A DNA stretch of 64,000 bases from Tubiluchus corallicola (GCA_030141605.1 JAQGDQ010000246.1:62001-126000); one strand, 5' to 3'. Shown: positions 27,501 through 42,500, numbered from the stretch's first letter. Notes: a model not told the origin generated them from the letters alone. Program-made: numbers and translations.

Positions 27501-30500
27501 GTTGTGACTTTCATTAGTACTAGTAATCTGTATTCATTCCTTCAAGTTACAGAAAATCCTATAGTTTCTTGTCGGAAACTGCCCAAGTGCTATACATGTA
27601 TAACTGTAATGGATGTCATAACAAATACATTGGACAGTCCTCCAGGCAGACACTATAGAATTATACAGCACAAACCCCTCCCCCAAAAAATTAGTTGAGT
27701 GTTGCATATATATCGCAATGCTCTGTTCGGATTAGCGAAGATAATTTTAAAATCATTGACCAGGCCAGATGCAGATTTGATCTTTTGGTAAAGGAACTTT
27801 TCATATTACAAACTATAAACCCACATTAATTCAAACAGTTGAAGGATATGTATACGGATTACTATGCTATGTAGGTCTCATCCTATTAAGGTATGTTGTA
27901 CATTGAAACTCCCAAAATTTCTCTTCTCTTCTTCAAAATTTAAAAGATGTCTATTGTTTTTACCCATTGCACACTATTATATTATTTCCTTTCATTTGGT
28001 GCGTGGTTTTACATCCAAAGTTTTACAGATGAATTTATTAAAAAGACAATGCTAACTAATCAAAGATGTAACCAAAGACGATTTTTTAAACTTATCCGCA
28101 TATAACAGCTAAAAGTTGCAAATTATTTTAACTATATTAATTTTCATAGTCAATTTTGGGGGAAATGTGCAATAATGTACTATGGTTATAACACATGGCA
28201 AAGTACTTTGCACTTTCCTTAAACGTAGTATCTTATTATTACATGCAAGGAAATTTTGCCACTTTTGATGATGTTTTTGTTAGCAAACTCTGCATTGATA
28301 CTTGTTCCAAATTTATATAACTAACACTTGCTAAATATAGATTTAAACTGCTAAACCACTTCCTAAATGACTTGGACTTAATGACTTGGATAATAATCAA
28401 TATATTTTCAAATAATACCGTTATGAAATGGCAAGACGACGCTTACCTGATTCTGGTACTGGTTCTACGCAAACTCTGTTGAAAGCACATGCTCCTGGAG
28501 CTTGGCAACACCTCATACCAGATTTGCAATCAATATCTTCTGTACAGTCTGCATCCTGCTGTTCAAAATCTGGAGGACAGAAGAACAGCAATGTCAAATC
28601 TGGACAGACTAAGTTTTCAGCCATTACAGGACAACAAACTGATGGAGCATCTGCAAGGTCTGTATTACAGTGGTATCCATCAGGGCAGGTATCTGGATCT
28701 CCAGAACAGTAAACATTCCTCTTTGGATTTTCGGGATCTAGTAATGGTGGTCCGTGTCTACATGGATTTAGAGGCTGTATAGCTGAAAACCATAATGTCA
28801 TATAGTAGCATGTTAGCAAATTGCAAGAGGGGCCAATATCATTAGTTACAACATGTATGGAAATATCAATTCTTTTAATGGTGTTTCTTTCTGAAAACAC
28901 TGCAATGATTCATGTTGCACTTTTACAAAATAAAAATAGCTCATATTTATATACACTGCCAACTAAGCTGTAAAACCATTACTTATGAGTTGAGATTAAA
29001 TCATATTGTTTATGAAGTTCCAATCATGTTTAAATTCCAACATGTGATAGCTAATATAGTCCAAAGATTTAGATAAATATCAGTATACTGTTAAGTAAAC
29101 CTAAAATTAAACAATGACAAGATGACACTCACATGATTCTGGTATCGGCTCTATACAAACATTGCTAAAAGCACATGCTCCTGGAGCCTGACAACACTTC
29201 ATACCAAATCTACAATCACTATCCTCTGTGCAACCTGCTTCCTGCAGCTCAAAATCTGGAGGGCAGAAGAACAGAAATGTCAAATCTGGGCAGACTAACT
29301 TTTCAGCCTCCACAGGACAGCAAACGGATGGAACATCTGTTAAGTCTGTATTACATTGGTATCCAACTGGACATGTATCTGGACTACTGGAACAGTAAAC
29401 ATTTCTCCTGGCATTTTCTGGATCTAGGAGAGGAGGTCCATGGCGACATGGATTTAGTGGCTGGATAGCTGGAAATATAGCAAAGCATATCAACTATGTG
29501 AAGCTAAATAAAGCTCTTTTTGAAAAATTATACGTTTTTTAAGAACATAACACATAAATAAAATTTGCAATCTATGCACACGTAGTACTCTAACAAAGTG
29601 TCATATTTTTTACAAATGTATACAAAAATATTAACAAGTAATGATTATCTCTAACCATCTAGCCACCTTTTCAGTTGTGATCTTCACTTACATGATTCTG
29701 GTACTGGTTCTACACAAACTCTATAGAAAGCACATGCTCCTGGGGCCTGGCAACACTTCATACCAGATCTACAATCACTATCCTCAGTACAACCTGCATC
29801 CTGCAACTCAAAATCTGGAGGACAGAAGAACAGAAACGTCAAATTTGGGCAGACTAACTTTTCAGCCTCCACAGGACAGCAAACTGATGGAACATCTGTC
29901 AGGTCTGTATTACAGTGGTATCCATCAGGGCAGGTATCTGGATCTCCAGAACAGTAAACATTCCTCCTGGGATTTTCGGGATCTAGTAATGGTGGTCCGT
30001 GTCTACATGGATTTAGAGGCTGTATAGCTGAAAACCATAATGTCATATAGTAGCATGTTAGCAAATTGCAAGAGGGGTCGATATCATTAGTTACAACATG
30101 TATGGAAATATCAATTCTTTTAATGCTGTTTTTTCTGAAAACACTGCAATGATTCATGTTCCACTTTTATAAAATAAAAATAGCATGTATTTATATACAC
30201 TGCCAACTAAACTGTAAAACCATTACTTATGAGTTGAGATTAAATCATATTGTTTATGAAGTTCCAATCATGTTTAAATTCCAACATGTGATAGCTAATA
30301 TAGTCCAATGATTTAGATAAATATCAGTATACTGTTAAGTAAACCTAAAATTAAACAATGACAAGATGACACTCACATGATTCTGGTATCGGCTCTATAC
30401 AAACATTGCTAAAAGCACATGCTCCTGGAGCCTGACAACACTTCATACCAGATCTACAATCACCATCCTCAGTACAACCTGCATCCTGCTGTTCAAAATC

Positions 30501-33500
30501 TGGAGGACAGAAGAACAGCAAGGTCAAATCTGGACAGACTAAGTTTTCAGCCATTACAGGACAACAAACTGATGGAGCATCTGCAAGGTCTGTATTACAT
30601 TGATATCCAGCAGGGCAGGTATCTGGATTTCTAGAGCAGTAAACATTTCTCCTTGGATTTTCTGAATCTAGCAATGGTGGTCCATGTCTGCATGGGTTTA
30701 GCAGCTGTATAGCTAAAAAAGCATAATGTTACATTGCTAGCATAATAGCAAGTTACAAGAGGCATAAATAAATCATTAGTTACAACAAGTATGAAAATAC
30801 AATTACTTTTAATGCTTTCTCAGAAAAATTTGCATTGATTATTGTTCCACATTTATATAACCGGTACTTGTTTTATACACTCCAAACTAAATTGATAAAC
30901 TATCTCATACAACTTAAAACTGAATATTTTACTTATTATAGTCCCAATCACTTTTAAATTAAATCATTTTGACGTTTACTGCAATCTTAATCCAACAATT
31001 TAGACATTAATATTATTAACAAGTAACCCAAAAACTAAATAATGATAAACTGAAGCTCACATGATTCTGGTATCGGCTCTACACAAACACTGCTAAAAGC
31101 ACATGCTCCTGGAGCCTGGCAACACTTCATACCAAATCTACAATCACTATCCTCTGTGCAACCTGCTTCCTGCAGTTCAAAAGCTGGAGGGCAAAAGAAC
31201 AGAAATGTCAAGTCCGGGCAGACTAACTTTTCAGCCTCCACAGGACAGCAAACTGATGGAACATCTGTTAAGTCCGTATTACATTGGTATCCAACTGGAC
31301 ATGTATCTGGACTACTGGAACAGTAAACATTTCTCCTGGCATTTTCTGGATCTAGGAGAGGAGGTCCATGGCGACATGGATTTAGCGGCTGGATAGCTGG
31401 AAATATAGCAAAGCATATCAACTACATGAAGCTAAATAAAGCTCTTTGTGAAAAATTATACGTTTTTTAAGAACATAACACATAAATAAAATTTGCAATC
31501 TATGCACACGTAGTACTCTAACAACGTGTCATATTTTTTACAAATGTATACAAAAATATTAACAAGTAATGATTATCTCTAACCATCTAGCCACCTTTTT
31601 AGTTGTGATCTTTACTTACATGATTCTGGTACTGGTTCTACACAAACTCTATGGAAAGCACATGCTCCTGGAGCCTGGCAACACTTCATACCAGATCTAC
31701 AATCACTATCCTCAGTACAACCTGCATCCTGCAACTCAAAATCTGGAGGACAGAAGAACAGAAACGTCAAATTTGGGCAGACTAACTTTTCAGCCTCCAC
31801 AGGACAGCAAACTGATGGAACATCTGTCAGGTCAGTATTACAGTGGTATCCATCAGGGCAGGTATCTGGATCTCCAGAACAGTAAACATTCCTCCTGGGA
31901 TTTTCGGGATCTAGTAATGGTGGTCCGTGTCTACATGGATTTAGAGGCTGTATAGCTGAAAACCATAATGTAATATATAGTAGCATGTTAGCAAATTGCA
32001 AGAGGGGTCAATATCATTAGTTACAACATGTATGGAAATATCAATTCTTTTAATGGTGTTTTTTTCTGAAAACACTGCAATGATTCATGTTCCACTTTTA
32101 TCAAATAAAAATAGCACGTATTTATATACACTGCCAACTAAACTGTAAAACCATAACTTATGAGTTGAGATTAAATCATATTGTTTATGAAGTTCCAATC
32201 ATGTTTAAATTCCAACATGTGATAGCTAATATAGTCCAATGATTTAGATAAATATCAGTATACTGTTAAGTAAACCTAAAATTAAACAATGACAAGATGA
32301 CACTCACATGATTCTGGTATCGGCTCTATACAAACATTGCTAAAAGCACATGCTCCTGGAGCCTGACAACACTTCATACCAGATCTACAATCACCATCCT
32401 CAGTACAACCTGCATCCTGCTGTTCAAAATCTGGAGGACAGAAGAACAGCAAGGTCAAATCTGGACAGACTAAGTTTTCAGCCTCCACAGGACAGCAAAC
32501 TGATGGAACATCTGTTAAGTCCGTATTACATTGGTATCCAACTGGACATGTATCTGGACTACTGGAACAGTAAACATTTCTCCTGGCATTTTCTGGATCT
32601 AGGAGAGGAGGTCCATGGTGACATGGATTTAGTGGCTGGATAGCTGGAAATATAGCAAAGCATATCAACTACGTGAAGCTAAATAAAGCTCTTTTTGAAA
32701 AATTATACGTTTTTTAAGAACATAACACATAAATAAAATTTGCAATCTATGCACACGTAGTACTCTAACAACGTGTCATATTTTTTACAAATGTATACAA
32801 AAATATTAACAAGTAATGATTATCTCTAACCATCTAGCCACCTTTTTAGTTGTGATTTTTACTTACATGATTCTGGTACTGGTTCTACACAAACTCTATG
32901 GAAAGCACATGCTCCTGGAGCCTGGCAACACTTCATACCAGATCTACAATCACTATCCTCAGTACAACCTGCATCCTGCAACTCAAAATCTGGAGGACAG
33001 AAGAACAGAAACGTCAAATTTGGGCAGACTAACTTTTCAGCCTCCACAGGACAGCAAACTGATGGAACATCTGTCAGGTCTGTATTACAGTGGTATCCAT
33101 CAGGGCAGGTATCTGGATCTCCAGAACAGTAAACATTCCTCCTGGGATTTTCGGGATCTAGTAATGGTGGTCCGTGTCTACATGGATTTAGAGGCTGTAT
33201 AGCTGAAAACCATAATGTCATATAGTAGCATGTTAGCAAATTGCAAGAGGGGTCAATATCATTAGTTACAACATGTATGGAAATATCAATTCTTTTAATC
33301 GTGTTTTTTTCTGAAAACACTGCAATGATTCATGTTCCACTTTTATAAAATAAAAATAGCACGTATTTATATACACTGCCAACTAAACTGTAAAACCATA
33401 ACTTATGAGTTGAGATTAAATCATATTGTTTATGAAGTTCCAATCATGTTTAAATTCCAACATGTGATAGCTAATATAGTCCAATGATTTAGATAAATAT

Positions 33501-36500
33501 CAGTATACTGTTAAGTAAACCTAAAATTAAACAATGACAAGATGACACTCACATGATTCTGGTATCGGCTCTATACAAACATTGCTAAAAGCACATGCTC
33601 CTGGAGCCTGACAACACTTCATACCAGATCTACAATCACCATCCTCAGTACAACCTGCATCCTGCTGTTCAAAATCTGGAGGACAGAAGAACAGCAAGGT
33701 CAAATCTGGACAGACTAAGTTTTCAGCCATTACAGGACAACAAACTGATGGAGCATCTGCAAGGTCTGTATTACACTGATATCCAGCAGGGCAGGTATCT
33801 GGATTTCTAGAGCAGTAAACATTTCTCCTTGGATTTTCTGAATCTAGCAATGGTGGTCCATGTCTGCATGGGTTTAGCAGCTGTATAGCTAAAAAAAGCA
33901 TAATATTACATTGCTAGCATAATAGCAAGTTACAAGAGGCATAAATAAATCATTAGTTACAACAAGTATGAAAATACCAATACTTTTAATGCTTTCTCAG
34001 GAAAATTTGCATTGATTATTGTTCCACATTTATATAACCGGCACTTGTTTTATACACTCCAAACTAAATTGATAAACTATCTCATAAAACTTAAAACTGA
34101 ATATTTTACTTATTATAGTTCCAATCACTTTTAAATTCCATCATTTTGATGTTTAATGCAATCTTAATCCAACAATTTAGACATTAATATTATTAACAAG
34201 TAACCCAAAAACTAAATAATGATAAACTGAAGCTCACATGATTCTGGTATCGGCTCTACACAAACACTGCTAAAAGCACATGCTCCTGGAGCCTGGCAAC
34301 ACTTCATACCAAATCTACAATCACTATCCTCTGTGCAACCTGCTTCCTGCAGCTCAAAAGCTGGAGGGCAAAAGAACAGAAATGTCAAATCCGGGCAGAC
34401 TAACTTTTCAGCCTCCACAGGACAGCAAACTGATGGAACATCTGTTAAGTCCGTATTACATTGGTATCCAACTGGACATGTATCTGGACTACTGGAACAG
34501 TAAACATTTCTCCTGGCATTTTCTGGATCTAGGAGAGGAGGTCCATGGCGACATGGATTTAGTGGCTGGATAGCTGGAAATATAGCAAAGCATATCAACT
34601 ACGTGAAGCTAAATAAAGCTCTTTTTGAAAAATTATACGTTTTTTAAGAACATAACACATAAATAAAATTTGCAATCTATGCACACGTAGTACTGTAGTA
34701 CTCTAAGAACGTGTCATATTTTTTACAAATGTATACAAAAATATTAACAAGTAATGATTATCTCTAACCATCTAGCCACCTTTTTAGTTGTGATGTTTAC
34801 TTACATGATTCTGGTACTGGTTCTACACAAACTCTATGGAAAGCACATGCTCCTGGAGCCTGGCAACACTTCATGCCAGATCTACAATCACTATCCTCAG
34901 TACAACCTGCATCCTGCTGTTCAAAATCTGGAGGACAGAAGAACAGTAAGGTCAAATCTGGGCAGATTAAGTTTTCAGTTTCTACAGGACAGCAAACTGA
35001 AGGAGCATCTGCAAGGTCTGTATTACACTGGTATCCATCGGGGCAGGTATCTGGATCTTTAGAGCAGTAAACATTTCTCCTTGGATTTTCTGGATGTAGC
35101 AATGGTGGTCCATGTCTGCATGGATTTAGTGGCTGTATGGCTGAAATGTAAAACATCATATTCTATCTAACAAAACAATAACAATCCAACAATTACTTCT
35201 TGAGACAGAACAATACAGATGTAAGCAGAATCATCTGATAAATAAAACTCTCAAAAAAATTAAAGGCATCACATCACAAGACATTAGAGGATGTATTTGG
35301 TGCAAATAAGCAATACTTGCTTTTGTTCGTGCAGTTCCCCTTTTGCAATACAAGCCAGAATGTATTGACTTGTTTAATTTTGAATGAATTAGTCTGTCAC
35401 CTCATACTCAATGAAACTGTAAACTGGCAAAACTGTAAATTTTTGTGAAATCAGTTTCAGTGTCTTGTTTGCTGAATGATACTTTTATGATGCAGCCTTG
35501 CATGCATAAGATACGAGGACCAGTGCCTATTTCATATGGCAGAGAATTACACGCAGCTATAAAAGTAAAAAAAACATTATATTATTATAGTATTAATTTT
35601 GCAGTATTACCACACTGCTAGTTGCTTTTATCATAGCAGACCTAAAGAAAAGTGACAAGTTATGTAACAACTAATACCAGTATTAACTTGATATATCTGT
35701 GTGCATAAAAAAGTAGCCACTGCCTTTAGCTAATCATTAACATGTGTTGGTGCAGCTAACTACTACCATTATCCAGCATTGTACAGTTTGTTAATGTGAA
35801 CACCACCAGTAGACAAAAGCTGACATAAACATTATGCTAATCTTTACATAATAAACATTATATCCTCTTAAACATGCAACTGTAAAGTGGTTCTACTCTT
35901 TAGTCAGTAATTAATATATATTTTATATATCTTATATTATTATAATAATCTACTACCATAATAATTTAAAAGTGATTTAATCATAATTTTAATAGTAAAT
36001 GCTTTCTTTTTTCCTTGTACAAAGTTGCTCATACTGAAGTGAACTGCTCATAACTTTATCCTTTCATCTCTCCCATCTCTGAACAATGAAAAAGCCTTTT
36101 TAGTCTTACCATAAAGCGAGTAATCTAATCTGACATTCTGATTACACTAAAATTCTAACTGGTTAATAGTATGTTTTGTTTCTTAGAACTAGTTTTGTTT
36201 CTTAGAAATTGGAAGTTCTCTAGGGAATAAAATCTGCAAAAAATAAAGTTATTTTAATATGTTACCTTAGTCGAGAAAATACCTAGTTCATGAATTTTAC
36301 ATACATGATTCTGGAACTGTTTCAACACAAAGTTTCTCAAAAGAACATGCTCCCGGAGCATCGCAACACCTCATGTTAGGTGTGGTGCAGTTCGAATCGT
36401 CGCTGCACTCGGCAATTTCCAAGTCAAAATCAAGTGGACAGAAAGGAAGTAAGCTTAGGTCTGGACAAACATAGTCTTCCTTAGAAACTGGACAGCAAAC

Positions 36501-39500
36501 TGATGGAGCATCTGTAAGGTCTGTATTACACTGGTACCCATCAGGACAAGAATCTGGATCTCTAGAGCAGTAAACATTTTTTCTTGGATTTTCTGGATTT
36601 AACAATGGTGGTCCATGCCTGCATGGATTTAGTGGCTGAATGGCTGAAATTCAAAATGTCAAATGTCATATTGTCATATTAATAAAACACTAGCAAAGGC
36701 CCCGCAAAAGATTTTGCGTATAAATACACGTGTAATCAATAATACGCGAACATCCTACACAGTCCTCATTTATAACTCAAAACCTGTACTCGTGCCTACT
36801 GTATGTTTAACTAACGCAAAGCAGCTTTTTGCTGAATTAAAGCTATAAGCAATAATGGATGACGTCAGCACAATGGAATTCGTCACAACAGTTTTCCAAG
36901 CGAAAATTGCCGAAAATAGAACTCCTAACTAACTCGTTGATACTCCTCTCGGTGGACCTGCCCTAACATATAGCCCACATCATCGTGTAGCCCTGTCCTT
37001 CCTCTTTGTAAAGAGCTATATATCTCCTTCCGAGAGTCCCACCGGGCGCCGCTAGAACGTTTTTCCCGCATGCTGTTTGGTCAAAATTTCGAAAAAATCG
37101 TGAGTTGGGTCCGGGAAAACGCCCGTTGCGGGGCGCCGTGGCCCTCTCGGGAATTCTAAATAGGCCTACTACACCCACCGCTGAACGGGCTATCTATCCA
37201 TACCCAGCACCCCCCTCGGCCCGTTCCAGTTCTCTACATCTCAGTCGTATAACTTTTGCAAAAAACGGCCGAAAAAGGGCCATTTTTAGAGGTTTTTCGC
37301 CTCCCCCTCCTCCCGGTGGGCCCCATTCGAAAAATAAACCATCAATGAGAAGACACTAGATCGAGACCTTTCGTTTGATATATAGATCGCCGCAAATGGT
37401 GCCCTCGTCCGGGCTGTAGCCTCGAATCTTATATATATATATATAAATAAATTAAGCCCATACCAAGAATATTAATATAAGAGATAAAAAACAATTGAAT
37501 TAATATTTTTATTAAGATAATCTGGCAGCTTCTTAGTTGTGCATTATCTTTATCTTTTTGTTCTTTTATTTATTTTATGAATAGTTTAACAATTAAACAC
37601 TGAAAGTGTCTGCAAATCTGTAAATAACAATGCAAGTACTTACAAGATTCCAGAATTGTTTCAACACAAAGTTTCTCAAAAGAGCATGCTCCCGGAGCAT
37701 CACAACACTTCATGCCAGGTGACGTGCAGTTTGAATCATCGCTGCATTCTGCAACTTCTAACTCAAACTCAAGTGGACAGAAAGGAAATAAGCTCAAGTC
37801 TGGACAGATATAGTCTTCTTTAGAAACTGGACAACACACTGATGGAGCATCAGCAAGATCTGAATTGCACTGGAATCCATCAGGACATGTGTCGGGATTT
37901 ATTGAACAATAGACATTCTTTTGAGGATTACCTGGATCTAACAGTGGAGGTCCATGTCGGCAAGGATTTAATGGCTGTATTGCTGAAACAAAAACAGTAA
38001 CAAATGTTACATTTGTGAGAATAAATAAAATACTTGATGCATAAGTGAAACAATGAATTTTATTGGTTTTAGAACACATTTCTCATGATCTCACAATTAA
38101 ACAGTGGCTTCGCACATGCAAGGCAGACTTTCTGATAATTAACAATCTATTATACAATCACAAGTTTTTAAATAAAATAATTTCTCTAACACATTATTTC
38201 TCTAAGACAAAAATTCTATTAAATTTGCTATGCATTACTTTAGGAAATGCAACAAAAATTTGCTTTATACATACTTGACTCCAGGATTGGTTCCATGCAT
38301 ACTTTAGCAAATGCACATGCTCCAGGTGTTTGACAACACTTCATAATGGAACTGCAGTCACTGTCGTCTGCACAAACTGCATCCTCCACTTCAAACTCTG
38401 GAGGACAGAAGTGTAATAAAGCCAAATCAGGACAAGATAGTTTATCTTTTACAGGGCAGCAGACTGAGGGAGCATCTGCAAGATCTGTATTGCACTGGAA
38501 TCCAACTGGACATGTATCTGGATCTTTAGAGCAATAAACATTCCTCCCAGGATTTTCTGGGTCTAACAGTGGAGACCCATGACGACATGGATTCAATGGC
38601 TGGATAGCTGAAAATTAATTTCGTCATGGAGTTATAGATCATTCAGTTTGAAAAAGCTTTGTACTAGTCTTTGATCAATAACTTTTGAATATTTTTTAAA
38701 TAATCCCATGAAGTGATACAAACATGCACAGTTTTACAAAATTTTTACGATTCAAAAAATAGTAAAGAACAACAGTCTTTACAAGTTAACTTAATATTAT
38801 CAAAATCTTCCATTATTTCACTCACATAATTGTGCATATGGTATTTATGGCTACGTGAAGACAATAATTTTTATGTAGCACTTACATGATTCTAATATTG
38901 GTTCCACACAAACTTTATCAACTGCACATGCTCCTGGAGCCTCGCAACACATCATGCCAGATCTACAGTCAGGATCGCCAGTACATCTAGATTCTGGATG
39001 TTCAAAGTTTGGAGGACAGAAATAAAGTAAAGTCAAATCTGGACAGACTAACTTATCAGCTTCTATTGGGCAGCAAACTGATGGAACGTCTGCAAGGTCT
39101 GTATTACACTGGTATCCATTAGGACAAGTATCTGGATCACCAGAACAATAAACATTTCGTCCAGAGTCTTGATCCAAAAGCGGTGGTCCATATCGACAAG
39201 GATTCAGAGGCTGAACAGCTGAAACAGAAAAAACACACGATTATAATTTGCTTATAATTATTTGACATGCGCATTCTTTCTATTTATATGACACATACTT
39301 AACTTCTACTTATATAAAAAATCAGACACAATCACCTACATGACTATACAATGTACATACGTGGTGCAGCTGCGATGGATTCTACGCAGACCTTAAAAAC
39401 ATCTTTGTCCATACATGGCGGGGGAGCTGAACAACACTTTAATCCAGATCCACAATCGTCATCACCGTAACATGCAAATAGCTCAGCAGAGGGAGGACAA

Positions 39501-42500
39501 ACAGGGAGGAGGCTCAAATCAGGGCAAACTGTCTCTGCAACACTGGTGATCTTTACAACGGGTACTGGACAACAAACTGAAGGAGCATCAGCAAGGTCCG
39601 TATTGCACTGGTATCCCTCTGGACATAAAGATCGCACACCACAGTAAACATTTTGGTTATTCGAATCTAGTAGTGGTGGTCCATGTCGACATGGATTCAG
39701 TATTGTTGGAACTTCAACTGCAAATAATACATTATTAAATCAGCTTAATAGCATTAATAAAAAAAATACAGGCATAGTCTAAGTAAAGCATTTTGAGAGG
39801 TATGTTTGTATAAAAAATTACATTTTCGTGTTTATTTTTGAATCATTTTTTGAGCGTTACTGAGCAAGTAAAATCAGTTAAATGTCAAATGGTGCAAAAA
39901 CCACTTTTAGGCATTTTTGTAGTCCTAAAGACTGCCATTCTTAGCAAAAATAGTGGCTCTAACTCATATTATCAAAAATTAATAAACCACATTTTACATG
40001 AACGTTAGCTGTAGTAATTTAACAACTAATATTACATTTCCACAGTGATTTTAGTATGAAACTATAATACTGTGTTAGGTAGAGTTTTTAAGTTTTCATG
40101 CCAGTAACTTTACAAAAATTGCTAAAAATAGTTTTGCAAAGCATAATCATTTGTTACCTAAATTAAATTGTGTCAAATTTTGTTAACAAAAATGCATTTA
40201 TTAAATAATATGAATTACACCTAGAATAGCAAGATGCATTTACCAGTTTCAGTTGGAATGGCTTCCACGCAAACATGCTCAACGCCCTGAGCAGCACATG
40301 CTCCTGGAGCAGCACAACATTTCAGTCCTGACCCACAGTCAGGGTCCACATTGCATGCAAATCGAGTTGCACCCACAGGACATCCATCCAATACTGTCAA
40401 ATCTGGACATGTGCCTGGCCTGTCACCTGTGAAATTAACAGTACTCTAATAGGCGGTATGCACAATAACTTGATATCGTTGTTTTTGATTAAAATTTTAA
40501 AATGTTAGTTATAATATCTGTAAAAAAGTAAAATATATACCCTCACAATCAACAACATGTCCAGTATCTTCATGAATAAACCTAGGTTCACAAGAACATG
40601 GGTCAACAGTGCATGTTGCAGTGGGATCACTTGGGCAGTCCAAGTTGCGACAAATTTCATCTTGACGGCAAAATTTCACAAACTCACTGATAACATCTGG
40701 CAAAGTAGGGCATATTACCAGATCTGAAATGATGTTGTAAAGTAAATAACAACTATCATGAACGATCATAAGCTTTCTAGAGTTTGATTAATGAATAATA
40801 AATAAGTCGGTATTAATGGTTAGTAACGCGGCATGAACGTTGCGTTAATGTACGAAAATATTAGTCCGGCAATATTGTTTTTGTCTGCAAAGTAAAAATG
40901 AGAAGCAAACTAGCCTGTAATTTTAACTTTCCCTTTATCGCTTTCACTTTCCCTAACAACTAAAATGTTTATGAAGTGTGACATAAGAATAAAAACTTGG
41001 CATTGTGTGTTTATGCAATGGTCTCGGATTTGGCTTTTCCCGAAGTGTTAAGACCGGAATTCCACATTAAAATTGAAAATATTCTCTTTTTATGCTTCAT
41101 ATCTTAATTAGAGAAAATAAAGAATTTGATACTACTAAATTCTACCTAATCCCAGTGACATCTGTATTTATTGTTGCTGCGTAGTCAGCACTGAAAATTG
41201 TTTGCCAATATAGAAATCCAGGCTTAATAGTGAAAGTTTTGCATATCTACTTATTAGTACAAAAACTGTTTGCTTACCATCATTGCACTGAGCTTGGCAT
41301 TCTACTCGTGATTTAAATGAATTTGCATTAGCGTTGCATAACTCAAACGGCAACTTTTCACATTGTCTGATGTCCGAATTGAAATACCACTGAGTATCAG
41401 TCAAACACGGTTCAGGTGTTACAGGCAGACTACACACATCATCTGTTGAAAAAGGAAATAAGAAAATAAAAGTTTTTGATGGAACTAAATTCCATCTACA
41501 ATAAGGTAGAATTGTTAAGATTGGGTAAGAATCCATACAATGCTTGGTTATTGTAATGTTAGTTTTTTCTAACATGTTAAATAATAAACATCTTTTCACA
41601 TAATTCTGATACTGATACATAAAATTGCATTCAGAACAAAGGATTGATAAAAAGAAAGAAACTACATGAAAAGTTTAAATAAAGAAAATAAATAAATAAA
41701 ATCAACAATGTATGTCTTTTGCAATGCTAAACATTAAAAACAAAATAATTAAAAATAAGATGTAATATATAAGGGAACATTTTCAATAAAGAATTTCAGA
41801 AGTCAAACAAATATGGCTATACAAAAAGTCTTAATAACCTATATTCTAGTAAAATGTTACCTGCGAGTTGACAGTTGGCAAGTCTTGTGACATTTTCCAT
41901 CTGCACAATGAAAGTTACCTCGCAGTCATTACATGGATCAGACTGACAGGTGGCTGTAGGCTCTCCAGGACATTTAGCTAACAGACATGTTTTACACACT
42001 CTTTGGTTCTCACAAACTAAAATGTTACGGCAGCAGTAATTATCGCTTTATATTACTATATTACTGACATATAGCATAAATAAATATATATATATGTTTT
42101 GATTATACATATGTACATATTTTGATTATAATAAATAGCACATATTATTGATTTTACAAAACAGTATTACTATACACAAGCCACTATATAGTGTAGAATT
42201 TGCACTTGGGGATTTTTATTGCAGTCATTATATATTAGTAATTTTATTGCTAGGCAGACTTGTGAAATGTGCATTAATATTTAAAAAGTTTTAAAATTTC
42301 AGTGTGCCCTTTAAGTTAAAAATAGACAACAAAATCATCACAACCACTTCGAAAAACCAAATAAAGAAATGTAAACAAACAGATCAGCACTGCTTGCAAA
42401 ACAATAAAAACTACTTAGAATTATAAAAAAAACAACGTTTTAAATTTACGTTTTTCTTCTTCAGGTAGTTCATCAAATGTTAAATCAGGATTGCACTGGA

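Larger units (their letters stand above)
29133..35140 (-). repeat. Higher-order tandem repeat of five-exon blocks (about 3.18 kb period)
   Basis: Exons B28, B27, B26, B25 and B24 and their introns recur as B23, B22, B21, B20 and B19 at offsets of 3,175 to 3,185 bp. Within a block, a smaller unit (two exons, about 1.25 kb) also repeats: B28+B27 resembles B25+B24. Introns are nearly as similar as exons, which indicates recent unequal crossing-over. Confidence 0.85.
39718..42449. other. Introns around B10-B13, no other gene seen
   Basis: The introns at 39,718-40,243, 40,724-41,277, 41,443-41,860 and 42,017-42,449 contain only AT-rich non-coding sequence. Confidence 0.35.

Noticed and set aside
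28489-34573. Long plus-strand open frames (70-130 codons) opposite the lustrin-WAP exons
   Set aside because: They repeat only because the minus-strand exons repeat, lack sensible domains and are antisense shadows of Cys/Pro-rich coding sequence.
28447-35140. CRISPR-like or satellite array
   Set aside because: The periodicity comes from exons and introns of a eukaryotic gene, with unit sizes of hundreds to thousands of bases.
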